A stretch of 29,104 nt of DNA, taken from assembly GCA_003649495.1 (NCBI GenBank), contig QMRZ01000005.1, positions 1 through 29,104 on the forward strand, written 5' to 3'. A program made the position numbers and the translations under genes. The notes beneath the pieces are model-generated. The model was not told where the DNA came from and ran no database searches. It saw nothing but the letters and a program-made list of their open reading frames with translations. Positions 7,145 to 15,326 of this stretch are shown one piece after another (position 1 is the first letter of the stretch; each line of letters begins with the position of its first letter). This DNA comes from Thermoprotei archaeon (GTDB lineage: Archaea; Thermoproteota; Thermoprotei; Thermofilales; Thermofilaceae).

Positions 7145-7647
7145 GTATTGAAGAGCTAGTACTTAGGACGCTGGCTAAGAGAGGCGTGGCTAAGGCTAGA
7201 GTGTTGTCAGAAAATGAGAGGAAGAAGGTTAAGGAGTTAGAGGAAGATTACTCGTCTAGGCCCACTCAATGGGGCTACCCAGTGAATGTGGGAGTGCTAG
7301 AATGCTTGAAGAAACGGCATGTAGTGGCCGTGCTCACCTACCCCTTCTTCAAGTGGCCTTCTGGGCCCTACGCTCTCCTAAAGCTGGATGATGCCACCGT
7401 GGGGGTGATTGACGAGTCAGGCTTACACCTGGACAGGAGCGCGCTTAAGCGCTCAGGCGGTAAGCATTACGTGATATATCCCCCCCTCAGGCTACCGGAA
7501 CTCGATGAACTAATGACGGATTACGTAGCAGGCTCGCCCTCGCCGCCCACACATCACTACTTGGCCCATTTACTAGGCGGCGGGAGCGAGTATGGATCCT
7601 TACTGTTAGGTTTCAATTCTCTAAGGAGAAGATATACTAGTAAGTAG
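7141..7647 (+). CDS. Hypothetical protein, coupled to the upstream oxidoreductase
   Basis: I do not recognise this 168-residue protein. It is soluble, with no signal peptide or membrane segment. It has a charged helical N-terminus (to about 40), then a mixed region with 'RPTQWGYPVNVGVLECLKKR', 'TYPFFKWPSGPYALLKLDD', 'VGVIDESGLHLD' and 'SPPTHHYLAHLLGGG'. The paired histidines near the C-terminus (THHYLAH) could bind metal, but that is speculation. ATG 7141 overlaps the previous stop by 4 nt, so it is made with the oxidoreductase. It ends 30 nt before the PhoU-like gene, which has its own Shine-Dalgarno sequence. Confidence 0.7.
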   Translation: MSIEELVLRTLAKRGVAKARVLSENERKKVKELEEDYSSRPTQWGYPVNVGVLECLKKRHVVAVLTYPFFKWPSGPYALLKLDDATVGVIDESGLHLDRSALKRSGGKHYVIYPPLRLPELDELMTDYVAGSPSPPTHHYLAHLLGGGSEYGSLLLGFNSLRRRYTSK

Positions 7648-7661
7648 TATACATAGGAGTC

Positions 7662-7672
7662 ATGGTGAGGTA
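7662..7672 (+). promoter_or_regulatory. Shine-Dalgarno sequence of the PhoU-like gene
   Basis: GGTGAGGT directly before ATG 7678 (spacer ATTAG and neighbours), one of the clearest ribosome-binding sites in the window; it fixes that start. Confidence 0.5.
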
Positions 7673-7677
7673 ATTAG

Positions 7678-8709
7678 ATGAGGGAGATAATAAGGAAGGT
7701 ACAGCTGATAGGGAGGTCCACCTTTGTAGTCTCACTGCCGAAGGACTGGGCTAGGCGAATGGGCCTTAAGCCGGGGGCCATTGTCTCTCTCATATTAGAG
7801 CCTGATGGCTCGCTAAGGGTGGTGCCCCCCTCCCTGCGGGGACCTAAGAAGCCCGAGAGCAAGCTGGTAGTTGCTGATGGGATGAGTGAGGGAGCAGTTG
7901 TACGTGAGTTGATGTCCAGATATCTGGCTGGCTATAAGCTGCTGAGGGTCGAGTTGCCTGTAGAAGCGCACAGGTACCGGGAGATCATCAGGCGGGTGAT
8001 AGCCAGTAAGATGATCGGCGTTGAGATACTCGAGGATAGTGAGCGCAATATGGTGTTGCAGGTTCTAGTGAATGTAGAAGAGCTGCCAGTAACCGCTGTA
8101 GTGCAGAGGATGGGGCAGATAGCCGCTGGCATGATAAGTGACTCAGTTGAGGGGCTCATAACCGGTAACCTAGAGTTCGTAGATGAAGTGGCGGAGCGTG
8201 ATGACCTGGTTGATAAGCTGTACCTGTATCTGCTACGTCAGCTCAACGCTAGCATTAGGGGCTTCGTGAACGTGAGGGAGATCGGATTAAGGTGTATTGA
8301 GGAGAGCATCGAATACGCGGTAGTAGGAAAGAGTATTGAGAGGGTGGCTGATCACTCTCAGAAGATAGCCCTAAATGCTAAATCACTAATTGAGTCGTCT
8401 GTTGATGTAACAGAGCTGGGAGAGGAGCTTAGAGCCATGGCTAACTTAGCAAAGGAAGTATTCGTGAGCTCCGTACGGTGCTTCCTCTCTCGAGATAGGG
8501 GTAAGGCGCTTAATCTCATGGACGAATACCCGCCTAAGCTAATTGAAGCTGAGCGGCGTCTCCTACATAAAGCCTCTGAGGTGCCCTATAATGCTCGGGG
8601 GTACATGCCGCTCAGGCTAATAGCCGACAGCCTGAGGAGAATATGCGACTATAGCATGGATGTGCTTGAGGCTACCATAGACCTAGCCCTTGAGGAAAGG
8701 TGCCGCTAA
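7678..8709 (+). CDS. AbrB-PhoU phosphate uptake regulator
   Basis: A 343-residue protein with the archaeal PhoU architecture. Residues 1-50 form a SpoVT/AbrB-type DNA-binding domain (KVQLIGRSTFVVSLPKDWA, RMGLKPGAIVSL). Two PhoU three-helix bundles follow (about 125-220 and 235-335), with PhoU-typical segments 'RDDLVDKLYLYLLRQL' and 'DSLRRICDYSMDVLEATIDLA'. Such proteins are thought to regulate phosphate transport or phosphate-responsive transcription. No pst genes are visible here. Start ATG 7678 has a clear Shine-Dalgarno sequence. The stop overlaps the likely ATG of the DUF488 gene (TAATG at 8707-8711). Confidence 0.88.
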   Translation: MREIIRKVQLIGRSTFVVSLPKDWARRMGLKPGAIVSLILEPDGSLRVVPPSLRGPKKPESKLVVADGMSEGAVVRELMSRYLAGYKLLRVELPVEAHRYREIIRRVIASKMIGVEILEDSERNMVLQVLVNVEELPVTAVVQRMGQIAAGMISDSVEGLITGNLEFVDEVAERDDLVDKLYLYLLRQLNASIRGFVNVREIGLRCIEESIEYAVVGKSIERVADHSQKIALNAKSLIESSVDVTELGEELRAMANLAKEVFVSSVRCFLSRDRGKALNLMDEYPPKLIEAERRLLHKASEVPYNARGYMPLRLIADSLRRICDYSMDVLEATIDLALEERCR

Positions 8710-9158
8710 TGCCTACAGTATATACTGTGGGCCACAGCACGAGGAGTTTAGAGGAGCTAGTCAAGCTACTCAGGGCATATGAGGTAGGCATTCTAGTCGA
8801 TGTACGCCGCTTTCCAACTTCCAGTAAGTACCCGCATTTCAATGCTGAAACTCTCAGAGTAGAGTTAGAGAAGAGGGGGATACACTATGTATGGTTAGGT
8901 GACAAGCTGGGAGGTTTCAGGAAGGGGGGATATGCTAAGTACATGGAAACCGAAGATTTCAGAAAGGGACTCGAGGAATTGCTGGGAATAATTAGGAAAG
9001 GTGAAGTTAGAGGAGTTAAAGTAGCGATTATGTGTGCTGAGAGGCTATGGTTTAAGTGTCACAGGAGGTTCATAGCAGACGCGCTGGTTAAGCATGGCAT
9101 TAAGGTTCTCCACATAGTTGAGGAGGGGAGAGTAGCTAAACATAAGCGGAGGAGATAA
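8709..9158 (+). CDS. DUF488 family protein
   Basis: About 149 residues from ATG 8709. A GTG at 8700 is also in frame, but the ATG overlaps the preceding stop as TAATG, which favours it. Family marks are clear: YTVGHSTRSLEELV at the N-terminus, VDVRRFPTSSKYPHFN, YVWLGDKLGG, and near the C-terminus the conserved pair 'MCAE' and 'KCHRRFIADAL' with its two cysteines. DUF488 proteins are widespread, small and uncharacterised; the conserved Cys/His/Arg set suggests an active site. Probably cotranscribed with the PhoU-like gene. Biochemical role unknown. Confidence 0.85.
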   Translation: MPTVYTVGHSTRSLEELVKLLRAYEVGILVDVRRFPTSSKYPHFNAETLRVELEKRGIHYVWLGDKLGGFRKGGYAKYMETEDFRKGLEELLGIIRKGEVRGVKVAIMCAERLWFKCHRRFIADALVKHGIKVLHIVEEGRVAKHKRRR

Positions 9159-9182
9159 GTGCCCTGAGTCTTCTTCCCATCG

Positions 9183-9413
9183 ATGAGGAAGGGGCCTTTG
9201 AAGTGTCCTGAATGCGGCGCCCTGTTCTACTCTGAAGAAGATTTAGAGGCGCATGTATCGGCCTGGCATAAGCCTGGGGGGCTCTATTACCTTGTCTGTC
9301 CAAAGTGTGGAAAGAGGTTTGAGAGCAGGAAGGGGCTGGAAGACCATCTCCGAAAGCATCCGGAGGAGGCTGAGGAAGAATACACCCCGCTGCTCACTGA
9401 ATACGAGGAGTGA
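9183..9413 (+). CDS. Small protein with two C2H2 zinc fingers
   Basis: A 76-residue protein that is almost entirely two C2H2 fingers: CPECGALFYSEEDLEAH-(4)-H and CPKCGKRFESRKGLEDH-(3)-H, then an acidic tail (EEAEEEYTP). Each has CxxC, the hydrophobic core and HxxxH/HxxxxH spacing of classical fingers, unusual but known in archaea. It may bind nucleic acid or protein; the acidic tail would allow a protein partner. It lies 24 nt after the DUF488 stop, in the same direction. A new promoter follows it at 9419. Confidence 0.8.
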   Translation: MRKGPLKCPECGALFYSEEDLEAHVSAWHKPGGLYYLVCPKCGKRFESRKGLEDHLRKHPEEAEEEYTPLLTEYEE

Positions 9414-9418
9414 ACAAC

Positions 9419-9427
9419 TTATAAAAT
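9419..9427 (+). promoter_or_regulatory. TATA box
   Basis: TTATAAAAT just after the zinc-finger gene. Initiation about 25 nt downstream (near 9446) would give the 9472 gene a leader of about 25 nt containing GGGAG as ribosome-binding site. Confidence 0.5.
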
Positions 9428-9471
9428 ATTAAGTATTATTTAGATGGTGGGAAACCTTATCTGGGAGCCTA

Positions 9472-9723
9472 ATGGTATCTGATACCGTGAGTGAGAGTGG
9501 GCTGAGCCTTAAAGTTGAGCGAGTGGGGTTTGGGATATATGCGATAAGATGCTTGCTATGCAATGAAATAATCGCACGTGTCACTAAGCCTCCACTGCCA
9601 GACTTACCAGCTTTAACGCCCGAGGAGGCAGTTAACGAAGTGAAGAGACATATGGCGAGGAGGCATAAGCTAAAGGAGTATGCAATTAGTGGGGAGCAGC
9701 TTGCCCGCCTCTTGAGTCGCTAG
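9472..9723 (+). CDS. Small CxxC...HxxxxH putative zinc-binding protein
   Basis: An 83-residue protein with one CLLC pair (about 28-31) and, ~30 residues later, RHMARRH (HxxxxH), which together could bind one zinc. The long insert between them (KPPLPDLPALTPEEAVNEVK) makes it unlike a classical C2H2 finger. It has its own TATA box (9419) and a weak GGGAG before ATG 9472. Its last 38 nt overlap the 3' end of the convergent livM gene. It sits next to the two-finger gene but does not resemble it outside the ligands. Function unknown. Confidence 0.65.
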   Translation: MVSDTVSESGLSLKVERVGFGIYAIRCLLCNEIIARVTKPPLPDLPALTPEEAVNEVKRHMARRHKLKEYAISGEQLARLLSR

Positions 9724-10747
9724 AGATCTCGGTAGTGGCATAAAGTCTTCCTGGCCTCTCGGGGAGGATGCCTTCAGGCCTGTACATGAGCAACAATATT
9801 AGGGCTACGCCCATCACGGTATAGTAAAGATAGTTCACGTCGAAAGGAAGAGGTATTAGATGCTTAAACAGCGTGAGGGCCCTATCAATGCCTATATACG
9901 TGAGCGCGCCTAGACACGCGCCAGCATTGTTGCCCGCTCCCCCCATCACTACCATTAGCCAGACGATAAACGTCTTCAGTGGTGTGAACTCGTCGGCCAC
10001 CACAGCGCCTAGGTACATAGCGTACATTGAGCCTGCAGCCCCTGCAATCGCGGATCCCACAGCCAGAGTCTTAATCTTGAGAAGTACCACGTCTTTACCG
10101 AGGCTAGCAGCTGCAGCTTCCTGATCTCTCATAGCTCTTAAGGCCCTGCCATAGGGAGAATTCACCATAATGTTGATGAGCAATACTGTTGCCGTGGAGA
10201 CTGCTACCATGCTGCCGACCTTAATCAGCTCTGAGTAGGTCCCCGCCCAAGCGAATAGGTTTGGCACCGATACCCCAAGCGTGCCACAGACCAGCGGCTC
10301 GTAATTACGAGCTACTATTCTCAGTAGCTCCCCCGATACTATTAGCGTCACTCCGAGGTAATCCTCCCTGAGTCGAACAGCGGGGTAAGATGCTAAGATT
10401 CCCAGCAGCGCGCCCACTCCAGCGCCTAGTATGAGCATCAATGCGAACAGAGTCAGAGCCAGCAGGGGATTAGTCGCCAGGTAGCCTGATCCCCTAGTCG
10501 CTAAAAGCGTATTGTAGATCTTAAACTTCGATACGTCCCACACCATGTCTGGAGGAGCGCCAGGGGAGAGGGCTACTAGCCTAGTGAGCAGGGCACCCGT
10601 AACGAACGCCCCCCCAGCGAAGAACATCACCTTGCCAAAGTTGGGGAGGCCTCCATAGCCGTACTCTAAGTTGAGGCTCAGCGCCAACATCTGGTAAATA
10701 GAGTAAAATGCAGCTAACCCCAGGAGGAAGGAGAACAGCTCAGCCAC
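9686..10747 (-). CDS. livM: Branched-chain amino acid ABC transporter permease LivM
   Basis: A 353-residue membrane protein with about eight to nine helices and the LivM signature region 'LREDYLGVTLIVSGELLRI' followed by the cytoplasmic coupling motif 'NSPYGRALRAMRDQEAAAASLG' and 'GSAIAGAAGSMYA'. It pairs with LivH to form the translocation channel. It is the last gene of the five-gene liv operon and its ATG overlaps the livH end by 8 nt. The N-terminus contains an extra-long loop (about 60-100, KIYNTLLATRGSGYLAT) relative to what I expect of a short bacterial LivM. Its 3' end overlaps the convergent small-protein gene. Confidence 0.9.
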   Translation of the reverse strand: MAELFSFLLGLAAFYSIYQMLALSLNLEYGYGGLPNFGKVMFFAGGAFVTGALLTRLVALSPGAPPDMVWDVSKFKIYNTLLATRGSGYLATNPLLALTLFALMLILGAGVGALLGILASYPAVRLREDYLGVTLIVSGELLRIVARNYEPLVCGTLGVSVPNLFAWAGTYSELIKVGSMVAVSTATVLLINIMVNSPYGRALRAMRDQEAAAASLGKDVVLLKIKTLAVGSAIAGAAGSMYAMYLGAVVADEFTPLKTFIVWLMVVMGGAGNNAGACLGALTYIGIDRALTLFKHLIPLPFDVNYLYYTVMGVALILLLMYRPEGILPERPGRLYATTEISSDSRGGQAAPH

Positions 10748-11663
10748 TGCGAACCACCCCTCTCGACATTCTACTTAGTAGACGCCTCCATTCAACTCCT
10801 GAGAGTCCCCTGGGAGCTATGAGCAGTAAGATCACCAGTATTGCGAAGGGTATTGCTGGCCTATAGGCCGTTGAGAGATTCAAGGGAGGTCCCGATAGCA
10901 GGTAAATCCCCAGCACCTCCGACAGCCCTATCACGTAGCCTCCAATCACTGCTCCGAAAACAGCATCCAGCCCGCCCAGCACTGATGCAGCAAACATCCT
11001 CAAGAGCAGCGCCCAGCCAGTCTCTGGATCTGTGGGAGTTCTGAACGGCATAAACACGCCAGCTACGCCAGCGAGCCCCCCTGCGATTAACCACGATACT
11101 GCACGTGCTTTATCGACGTCTATGCCGATAGCGCTAGCTAAGCTAGGATTCTCAACCGCGGCTCTAAGCGCTACCCCGTATTTAGTGCGATGTAGGAAGA
11201 GGTAGAGAGATATGATAATCAGTATAGCGGTGATAGTGGATACTACTATGTAGCTGGTCAGCTGTCCACCCTCCTCACGGAATAGAAAGCCTCGCCAGTA
11301 GCTCTTAGTAGATGTTGTCATTACATCCGCAAATATGTGCAGAGATGCTCTCAAGATGACTTCAGTGCTCATCGACGCTATCATTAATGTCACGATGCCC
11401 GCTCCTCTCCTATCGAGGGGCCTGTACACCAGGTAGTAACTGGCTAGGGCAGCCATCCCCGATGCTATGAAGGCAAGGGGGATTGCCGCGTAGGGGGTTA
11501 TCCCTAGGAGCCGAGCTGCGGCTAACGCAGTATACGCACCTATCGTTACTAAATCGCCGTGAGCAAAGTTGGGGACCTTGAGGGTTATGTAGGTTAACGT
11601 TAGCCCTATTGAAGATAGTACTATGATGTTGCTAAATGCGAGCGCGTCGAGCACTACGTTCAT
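10740..11663 (-). CDS. livH: Branched-chain amino acid ABC transporter permease LivH
   Basis: A 307-residue permease with about eight helices. It shows the family features 'SIGLTLTYITLKVPNFAHGDLVTIGAY' near the N-terminus (the 'NFAHG' motif), the coupling-helix sequence 'TKYGVALRAAVENPSLASAIGID' and 'GGLAGVAGVF', then 'LGGLDAVFGAVIGGYVIG'. It forms the membrane channel with LivM. Its start overlaps the livF stop by 4 nt and its end overlaps livM, so translation of the three is coupled. Confidence 0.9.
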   Translation of the reverse strand: MNVVLDALAFSNIIVLSSIGLTLTYITLKVPNFAHGDLVTIGAYTALAAARLLGITPYAAIPLAFIASGMAALASYYLVYRPLDRRGAGIVTLMIASMSTEVILRASLHIFADVMTTSTKSYWRGFLFREEGGQLTSYIVVSTITAILIIISLYLFLHRTKYGVALRAAVENPSLASAIGIDVDKARAVSWLIAGGLAGVAGVFMPFRTPTDPETGWALLLRMFAASVLGGLDAVFGAVIGGYVIGLSEVLGIYLLSGPPLNLSTAYRPAIPFAILVILLLIAPRGLSGVEWRRLLSRMSRGVVRSG

Positions 11664-12379
11664 GATCGTACCCCTAAGTACAAGCTGGAGAGATCGCTTC
11701 TGCTGAGCAACTTATTAGCATCGCCCATGTAGACCTGCTTTCCAGATACCATCAATAGGGCCTCATCCGATATTGAGAGAGCAAGCTTAGCGTTCTGCTC
11801 GACGAGAATTATCCCTACGTCCTCAGACTCCCTTATCTGTGCTATTAACCCTATGATCTTCTCCGCTACTGGGGGGGCTAAGCTGGCTGTAGGCTCGTCC
11901 AATATCAACAGCTCAGGACTCCTCACTAAAGCCATCGCAAGCGCTAACATCTGCCTCTCCCCGCCGCTCAGAGTCCACGCCTTTCTACCCATCAGCCTCC
12001 TCAGCGGAGGCAGTAGCTCGAGTACCTCCTCAATCCTATCCTGTAATTCATCTCCTATCGTGTAGCCAGCCATTATGAGGTTCTCCCTAACTGTGAGGCG
12101 CTCAAACACGTTATTCATTTGAGGCACATAGACCATGCCCCTCCTAGCCTTCTCATGCGGTTTAAGCCTAGTCACATCCTCTCCCCTGAACAGGATCCTG
12201 CCGCTGTGTACCGTAGCCAGGCCCATCACGGCCTTCACTAGCGTGCTTTTACCGCTCCCATTGGGGCCTAGCACGGCTAGGAGTTCCCCACTCCCCAGGG
12301 AAAAGGACACATCCTCAATAACCCTTATGTCGCCGTAGCCTGCTGTGAGCTCCTCAACCTCCAACAGCATCTCAACCAC
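11660..12379 (-). CDS. livF: Branched-chain amino acid ABC transporter ATPase LivF
   Basis: A 239-residue ABC ATPase with Walker A GPNGSGKST (about 36-44), ABC signature LSGGERQ, Walker B LLILDEPTASL and the LivF-typical opening 'LEVEELTAGYGDIRVIEDVSF'. LivF lacks the long insert of LivG, and that distinguishes the two. It energises the LivHM channel. It overlaps livG by 8 nt upstream and livH by 4 nt downstream. Confidence 0.9.
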   Translation of the reverse strand: MVEMLLEVEELTAGYGDIRVIEDVSFSLGSGELLAVLGPNGSGKSTLVKAVMGLATVHSGRILFRGEDVTRLKPHEKARRGMVYVPQMNNVFERLTVRENLIMAGYTIGDELQDRIEEVLELLPPLRRLMGRKAWTLSGGERQMLALAMALVRSPELLILDEPTASLAPPVAEKIIGLIAQIRESEDVGIILVEQNAKLALSISDEALLMVSGKQVYMGDANKLLSRSDLSSLYLGVRS

Positions 12380-13130
12380 CCAAGTACGCCTTGAGCACCT
12401 GAGGACTCTTAAGTACCTGCTTTGGTGTACCCTCCTCTATCACTCTGCCTCTGAACATAGCGTAGGCGTAATCGGCGTAATCAGCTATTACATCCAGCCT
12501 GTGCTCCACTATGAGGAATGCGACGCCTAACTCGTCTCTCAGAGAGGAAATGTGCTTCACTATAGCCTCCGCTAACCGGGGATTTATGCCAGCTAGCGGC
12601 TCATCTAGTAGAATCAGCTTGGGAGAACTCATCAATACGCGCCCGAGTTCTAACAACTTCAGCTGCCCACCGCTAAGCTCTGAAGCCCTCCTATCCCACA
12701 TGTGCCTCAGGCTTAGAAGCTCAAGTATCCTGAACGCCCTCTCAACATGTTCAGCCTCCTCCTCCAGCCACCTCCTCCTATGCAGTAAAGCGGTTAGTGG
12801 AGATTCTCCTGTTGACCATTTTGCAGCTACTAGGAGGTTCTCCAGGACCGTCATCTTAGCGAAGGGCGCTGGAAGCTGAAAAGTCCTAGCTATGCCCGCA
12901 CTGTATAGCTTGTGAGGGGGCCAACCTGTAACTTCACAGTTGTTGAAGAATACCCTGCCACTATCCGGTTTATAGAAGCCGCTGATCACATTAATGAGCG
13001 TGCTCTTACCGCTCCCATTAGGGCCTACTAAGAGCGTTATAGACGATGGTTCAACTCGTATGCTTACATTATCTAGCGCTATGACTCCCCCGAATCTCTT
13101 GAAGAGGCCATCGGTTATGAGGAGGCTCAT
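12372..13130 (-). CDS. livG: Branched-chain amino acid ABC transporter ATPase LivG
   Basis: A 252-residue ABC ATPase beginning 'LLITDGLFKRFGGVIALDNVS', as in LivG. It has Walker A GPNGSGKST, the LivG motif 'GIARTFQLPAPFAKMTVLENL', the family insert (about 105-130), signature LSGGQLK, Walker B LILLDEPLAGI and the switch HxxD region 'VEHRLDVIADYADYAYAM'. It partners LivF. Its ATG follows the substrate-binding protein gene after 1 nt. Confidence 0.9.
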   Translation of the reverse strand: MSLLITDGLFKRFGGVIALDNVSIRVEPSSITLLVGPNGSGKSTLINVISGFYKPDSGRVFFNNCEVTGWPPHKLYSAGIARTFQLPAPFAKMTVLENLLVAAKWSTGESPLTALLHRRRWLEEEAEHVERAFRILELLSLRHMWDRRASELSGGQLKLLELGRVLMSSPKLILLDEPLAGINPRLAEAIVKHISSLRDELGVAFLIVEHRLDVIADYADYAYAMFRGRVIEEGTPKQVLKSPQVLKAYLGG

Positions 13131-13131
13131 A

Positions 13132-14394
13132 CTAGCCGCCTTCGAAGAAGGTCACCGAGTCGGAGGCGAACGTGTACACGCCAGCTCTAACCCACTTGTA
13201 GCCCGTCGGGGTCTTTACGATCTTCAGTATTAGGTAATCACCGCCAGCCCTATCGCCATTCTCGTTGAGCAGGGCCCATCCACTAACTCCGAAGTATCTA
13301 CTGGCTACCTGGGGTAGAGCTTTAGCTATGAGTGCCCCATCATACTCTCCAGCCTCGAGTATGGAGAGAGCAGCTACCCATACTGCGTCGTATACTGTGT
13401 AACAATACGGGTCTGGATCCTCGCCATATGTTTCCCTAAATCTCTTGGTAAACTCCTCGTACTTGGGGCTTAGAGCGGGGTTAAATACTGTTGAGGGGAG
13501 ACCCCCAATCTTCACTATGAAATCAGCCATCGTCAGGAGCTTGCCTGAGCCAGCACTCCCATCAGTTCCAAACCACTCCACGCTGGAGAGAGTCGGGTCG
13601 CGGCTAGCGGCCTGGAGTATCGCTAGCCCATCATCCTCAAAGGCTATCATCAAAACTTTGGTGTGGGGCCCCACGCCGAACTCCTTCACTATATCAGATA
13701 GCCTGCTGACCTCAGCTGATAGATCCTTAGCCTTTGGGTCATAGCGAATACCTCTCACCTCTCCCCCTAGCTTCTCAAACTGCTCCTTGAAGGATTCGAA
13801 TAACAAGTCTCCCCAGTCGTCGCCCCTATAGATCACGGCTACCTTCTCCGCCCCACTGGCCTGTAGGAGCCTTGCCAGTGCCCTACCCTGGAACTCGTCG
13901 GTAGGCACGAATCTAAATATGTAATCACCAGGTATCGCTAAGGCTGGGGAGGTGGAGGAGTGGGATATAACAACTATGCCCTCCGAGTCAGCGAAGCTTT
14001 TAACGGCTTTAACTTCAGCGCTGGATAGGGGGCCTACGACTACTTTCACCCCCTTAGCGGCTAGGGCCTGTATCTTAGCTAGCGCACCCTCCTGTGTGCC
14101 CTGCGTATCCTCGGGGATGAGGACGAACTTCACATTGTAGCCTAGAGCCTTAACGTATGCATTTACATCCTCAATAGCCATCTGGGCAGCGGCCTGATGA
14201 CGCTTCGAAAACTCTGACAAATCACCTGTCAGGCCAAATAAGCCCCCGATGGGTATTTCTTCGGGAAGTTTCTTGACAGCACCACCCTGCTTAGGTGAGA
14301 AGGCTATGTAACCGCCGCCCAGGCCTGCTGCTAGGCCTATTATGAACGCTATTACTACGACTGCGATGATCCTCATCGGCCACCTAGCATTCAT
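13132..14394 (-). CDS. livK: Substrate-binding protein of the branched-chain amino acid ABC transporter (LivK-like)
   Basis: A 420-residue type I periplasmic-binding-fold protein (Peripla_BP_6), with 'PIGGLFGLTGDLSEFSKRHQAAAQMAIEDVN' at the first lobe and 'VVVGPLSSAEVKAV' and 'ISHSSTSPALA' at the ligand cleft. It captures the substrate outside the cell for LivHM. Residues 7-27 form a hydrophobic anchor (IIAVVVIAFIIGLAAGLGGG) with no lipobox cysteine, so it is probably held by an uncleaved helix, not a lipid. First gene of the operon, divergent from the nucleoside phosphorylase. Branched-chain amino acids are the default substrate; amides, urea or aromatic amino acids are used by relatives. 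Confidence 0.85.
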   Translation of the reverse strand: MNARWPMRIIAVVVIAFIIGLAAGLGGGYIAFSPKQGGAVKKLPEEIPIGGLFGLTGDLSEFSKRHQAAAQMAIEDVNAYVKALGYNVKFVLIPEDTQGTQEGALAKIQALAAKGVKVVVGPLSSAEVKAVKSFADSEGIVVISHSSTSPALAIPGDYIFRFVPTDEFQGRALARLLQASGAEKVAVIYRGDDWGDLLFESFKEQFEKLGGEVRGIRYDPKAKDLSAEVSRLSDIVKEFGVGPHTKVLMIAFEDDGLAILQAASRDPTLSSVEWFGTDGSAGSGKLLTMADFIVKIGGLPSTVFNPALSPKYEEFTKRFRETYGEDPDPYCYTVYDAVWVAALSILEAGEYDGALIAKALPQVASRYFGVSGWALLNENGDRAGGDYLILKIVKTPTGYKWVRAGVYTFASDSVTFFEGG

Positions 14395-14499
14395 AACCAG
14401 CTTTAAACTTTCCTCAGGATATTAACGGAAGTAATTCAAAGAGTTTTGAATAGCACCTAGATCTAATTTAAGATTTTGGCATCATGCTTAAATTCGGGT

Positions 14500-15261
14500 A
14501 TGTGGCTTAACCCTGTGTTCAGGATATCTAAGCACGTGTTAGCCAGTAGGCCTTACCACATACAGGCTAAGCCCGGTGATGTAGCTGAGCGCGTGCTAGT
14601 GGTGGGAGACCCTGGGAGGGCTGATTTAGTGGCTAATGAGCTGCTTTCAAGCGCCAAGCCCGTCAACATGCACAGGGGGTTTAACACTTATACAGGGTAC
14701 TTCAATGGTGTGAGGGTTACCGTGTCAACTCACGGCATTGGGGCGCCTTCAGCCGCCATAGTGCTGGAGGAGCTCAAGATGCTCGGAGCAAAGCTGGTAA
14801 TTAGGCTGGGCACTTGTGGGGGGCTTATCCGAGATGTGAGAATAGGTGATATAGTTGTAGCTCTTGGCGCGGCTTATCAGCCGGGAGGGACCTTAGGCAT
14901 GTATGCGCCAGACCTCTGTTATCCGGCTGTAGCTGATCCAGAGGTGGTATTGGAGCTCGAGAGGGGGATGGCTGAGGAGGGACTTAGGATCCACAGGGGG
15001 CTCGTGGCCTCCAGCGATGCATTTCACGCTGAGGAGGATAAACTAGAGTTTTGGAGCAAGCTAGGCCTCATAGCAGTTGAGATGGAGTGCGCAACGATCT
15101 TTACAGTATCAAGAATCCGAGGACTTAGGCCAGGAGCAGCTCTAATGGTTATCGATAACCTCGCTACTGGAGAGTTCATGAAGGATGGAACAAAGAGGAA
15201 AGAGTTGACGTTGAAGGCAGCGAGAGGCGCTTTAAGGGCATTGACTAGAGTTAAGCTTTAG
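14500..15261 (+). CDS. Nucleoside phosphorylase (PNP/UDP family)
   Basis: About 253 residues from ATG 14500. It should cleave a nucleoside with phosphate to base and (deoxy)ribose-1-phosphate, in purine or pyrimidine salvage. Hexameric PNP/uridine-phosphorylase marks are present: 'PYHIQAKPGDVAERVLVVGDPGRADLVA' (phosphate-binding GDPxR), 'THGIGAPSAAIVLEEL', 'VIRLGTCGGL' and 'AVEMECATIF' (ribose-binding MEC/E), then 'DNLATGEF'. Whether it prefers uridine, purines or methylthioadenosine cannot be settled. A TTG at 14476 is an upstream in-frame start, but the protein before 'SRPYHI' is not family-like, and TTTAAGA at 14467-14473 would place the transcript start near ATG 14500. Confidence 0.85.
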   Translation: MWLNPVFRISKHVLASRPYHIQAKPGDVAERVLVVGDPGRADLVANELLSSAKPVNMHRGFNTYTGYFNGVRVTVSTHGIGAPSAAIVLEELKMLGAKLVIRLGTCGGLIRDVRIGDIVVALGAAYQPGGTLGMYAPDLCYPAVADPEVVLELERGMAEEGLRIHRGLVASSDAFHAEEDKLEFWSKLGLIAVEMECATIFTVSRIRGLRPGAALMVIDNLATGEFMKDGTKRKELTLKAARGALRALTRVKL

Positions 15262-15296
15262 AGTAGCTACGGGCGTGCCCAGGGTAGTAATAACAC

Positions 15297-15303
15297 TTTA
15301 TAG
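15297..15303 (+). promoter_or_regulatory. TATA box of the isomerase/epimerase gene
   Basis: TTTATAG about 24-30 nt upstream of GTG 15327, fitting a leaderless transcript; the gap to the phosphorylase gene holds nothing else. Confidence 0.45.
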
Positions 15304-15326
15304 CGACCTCGCTAGACGAAATTCAC

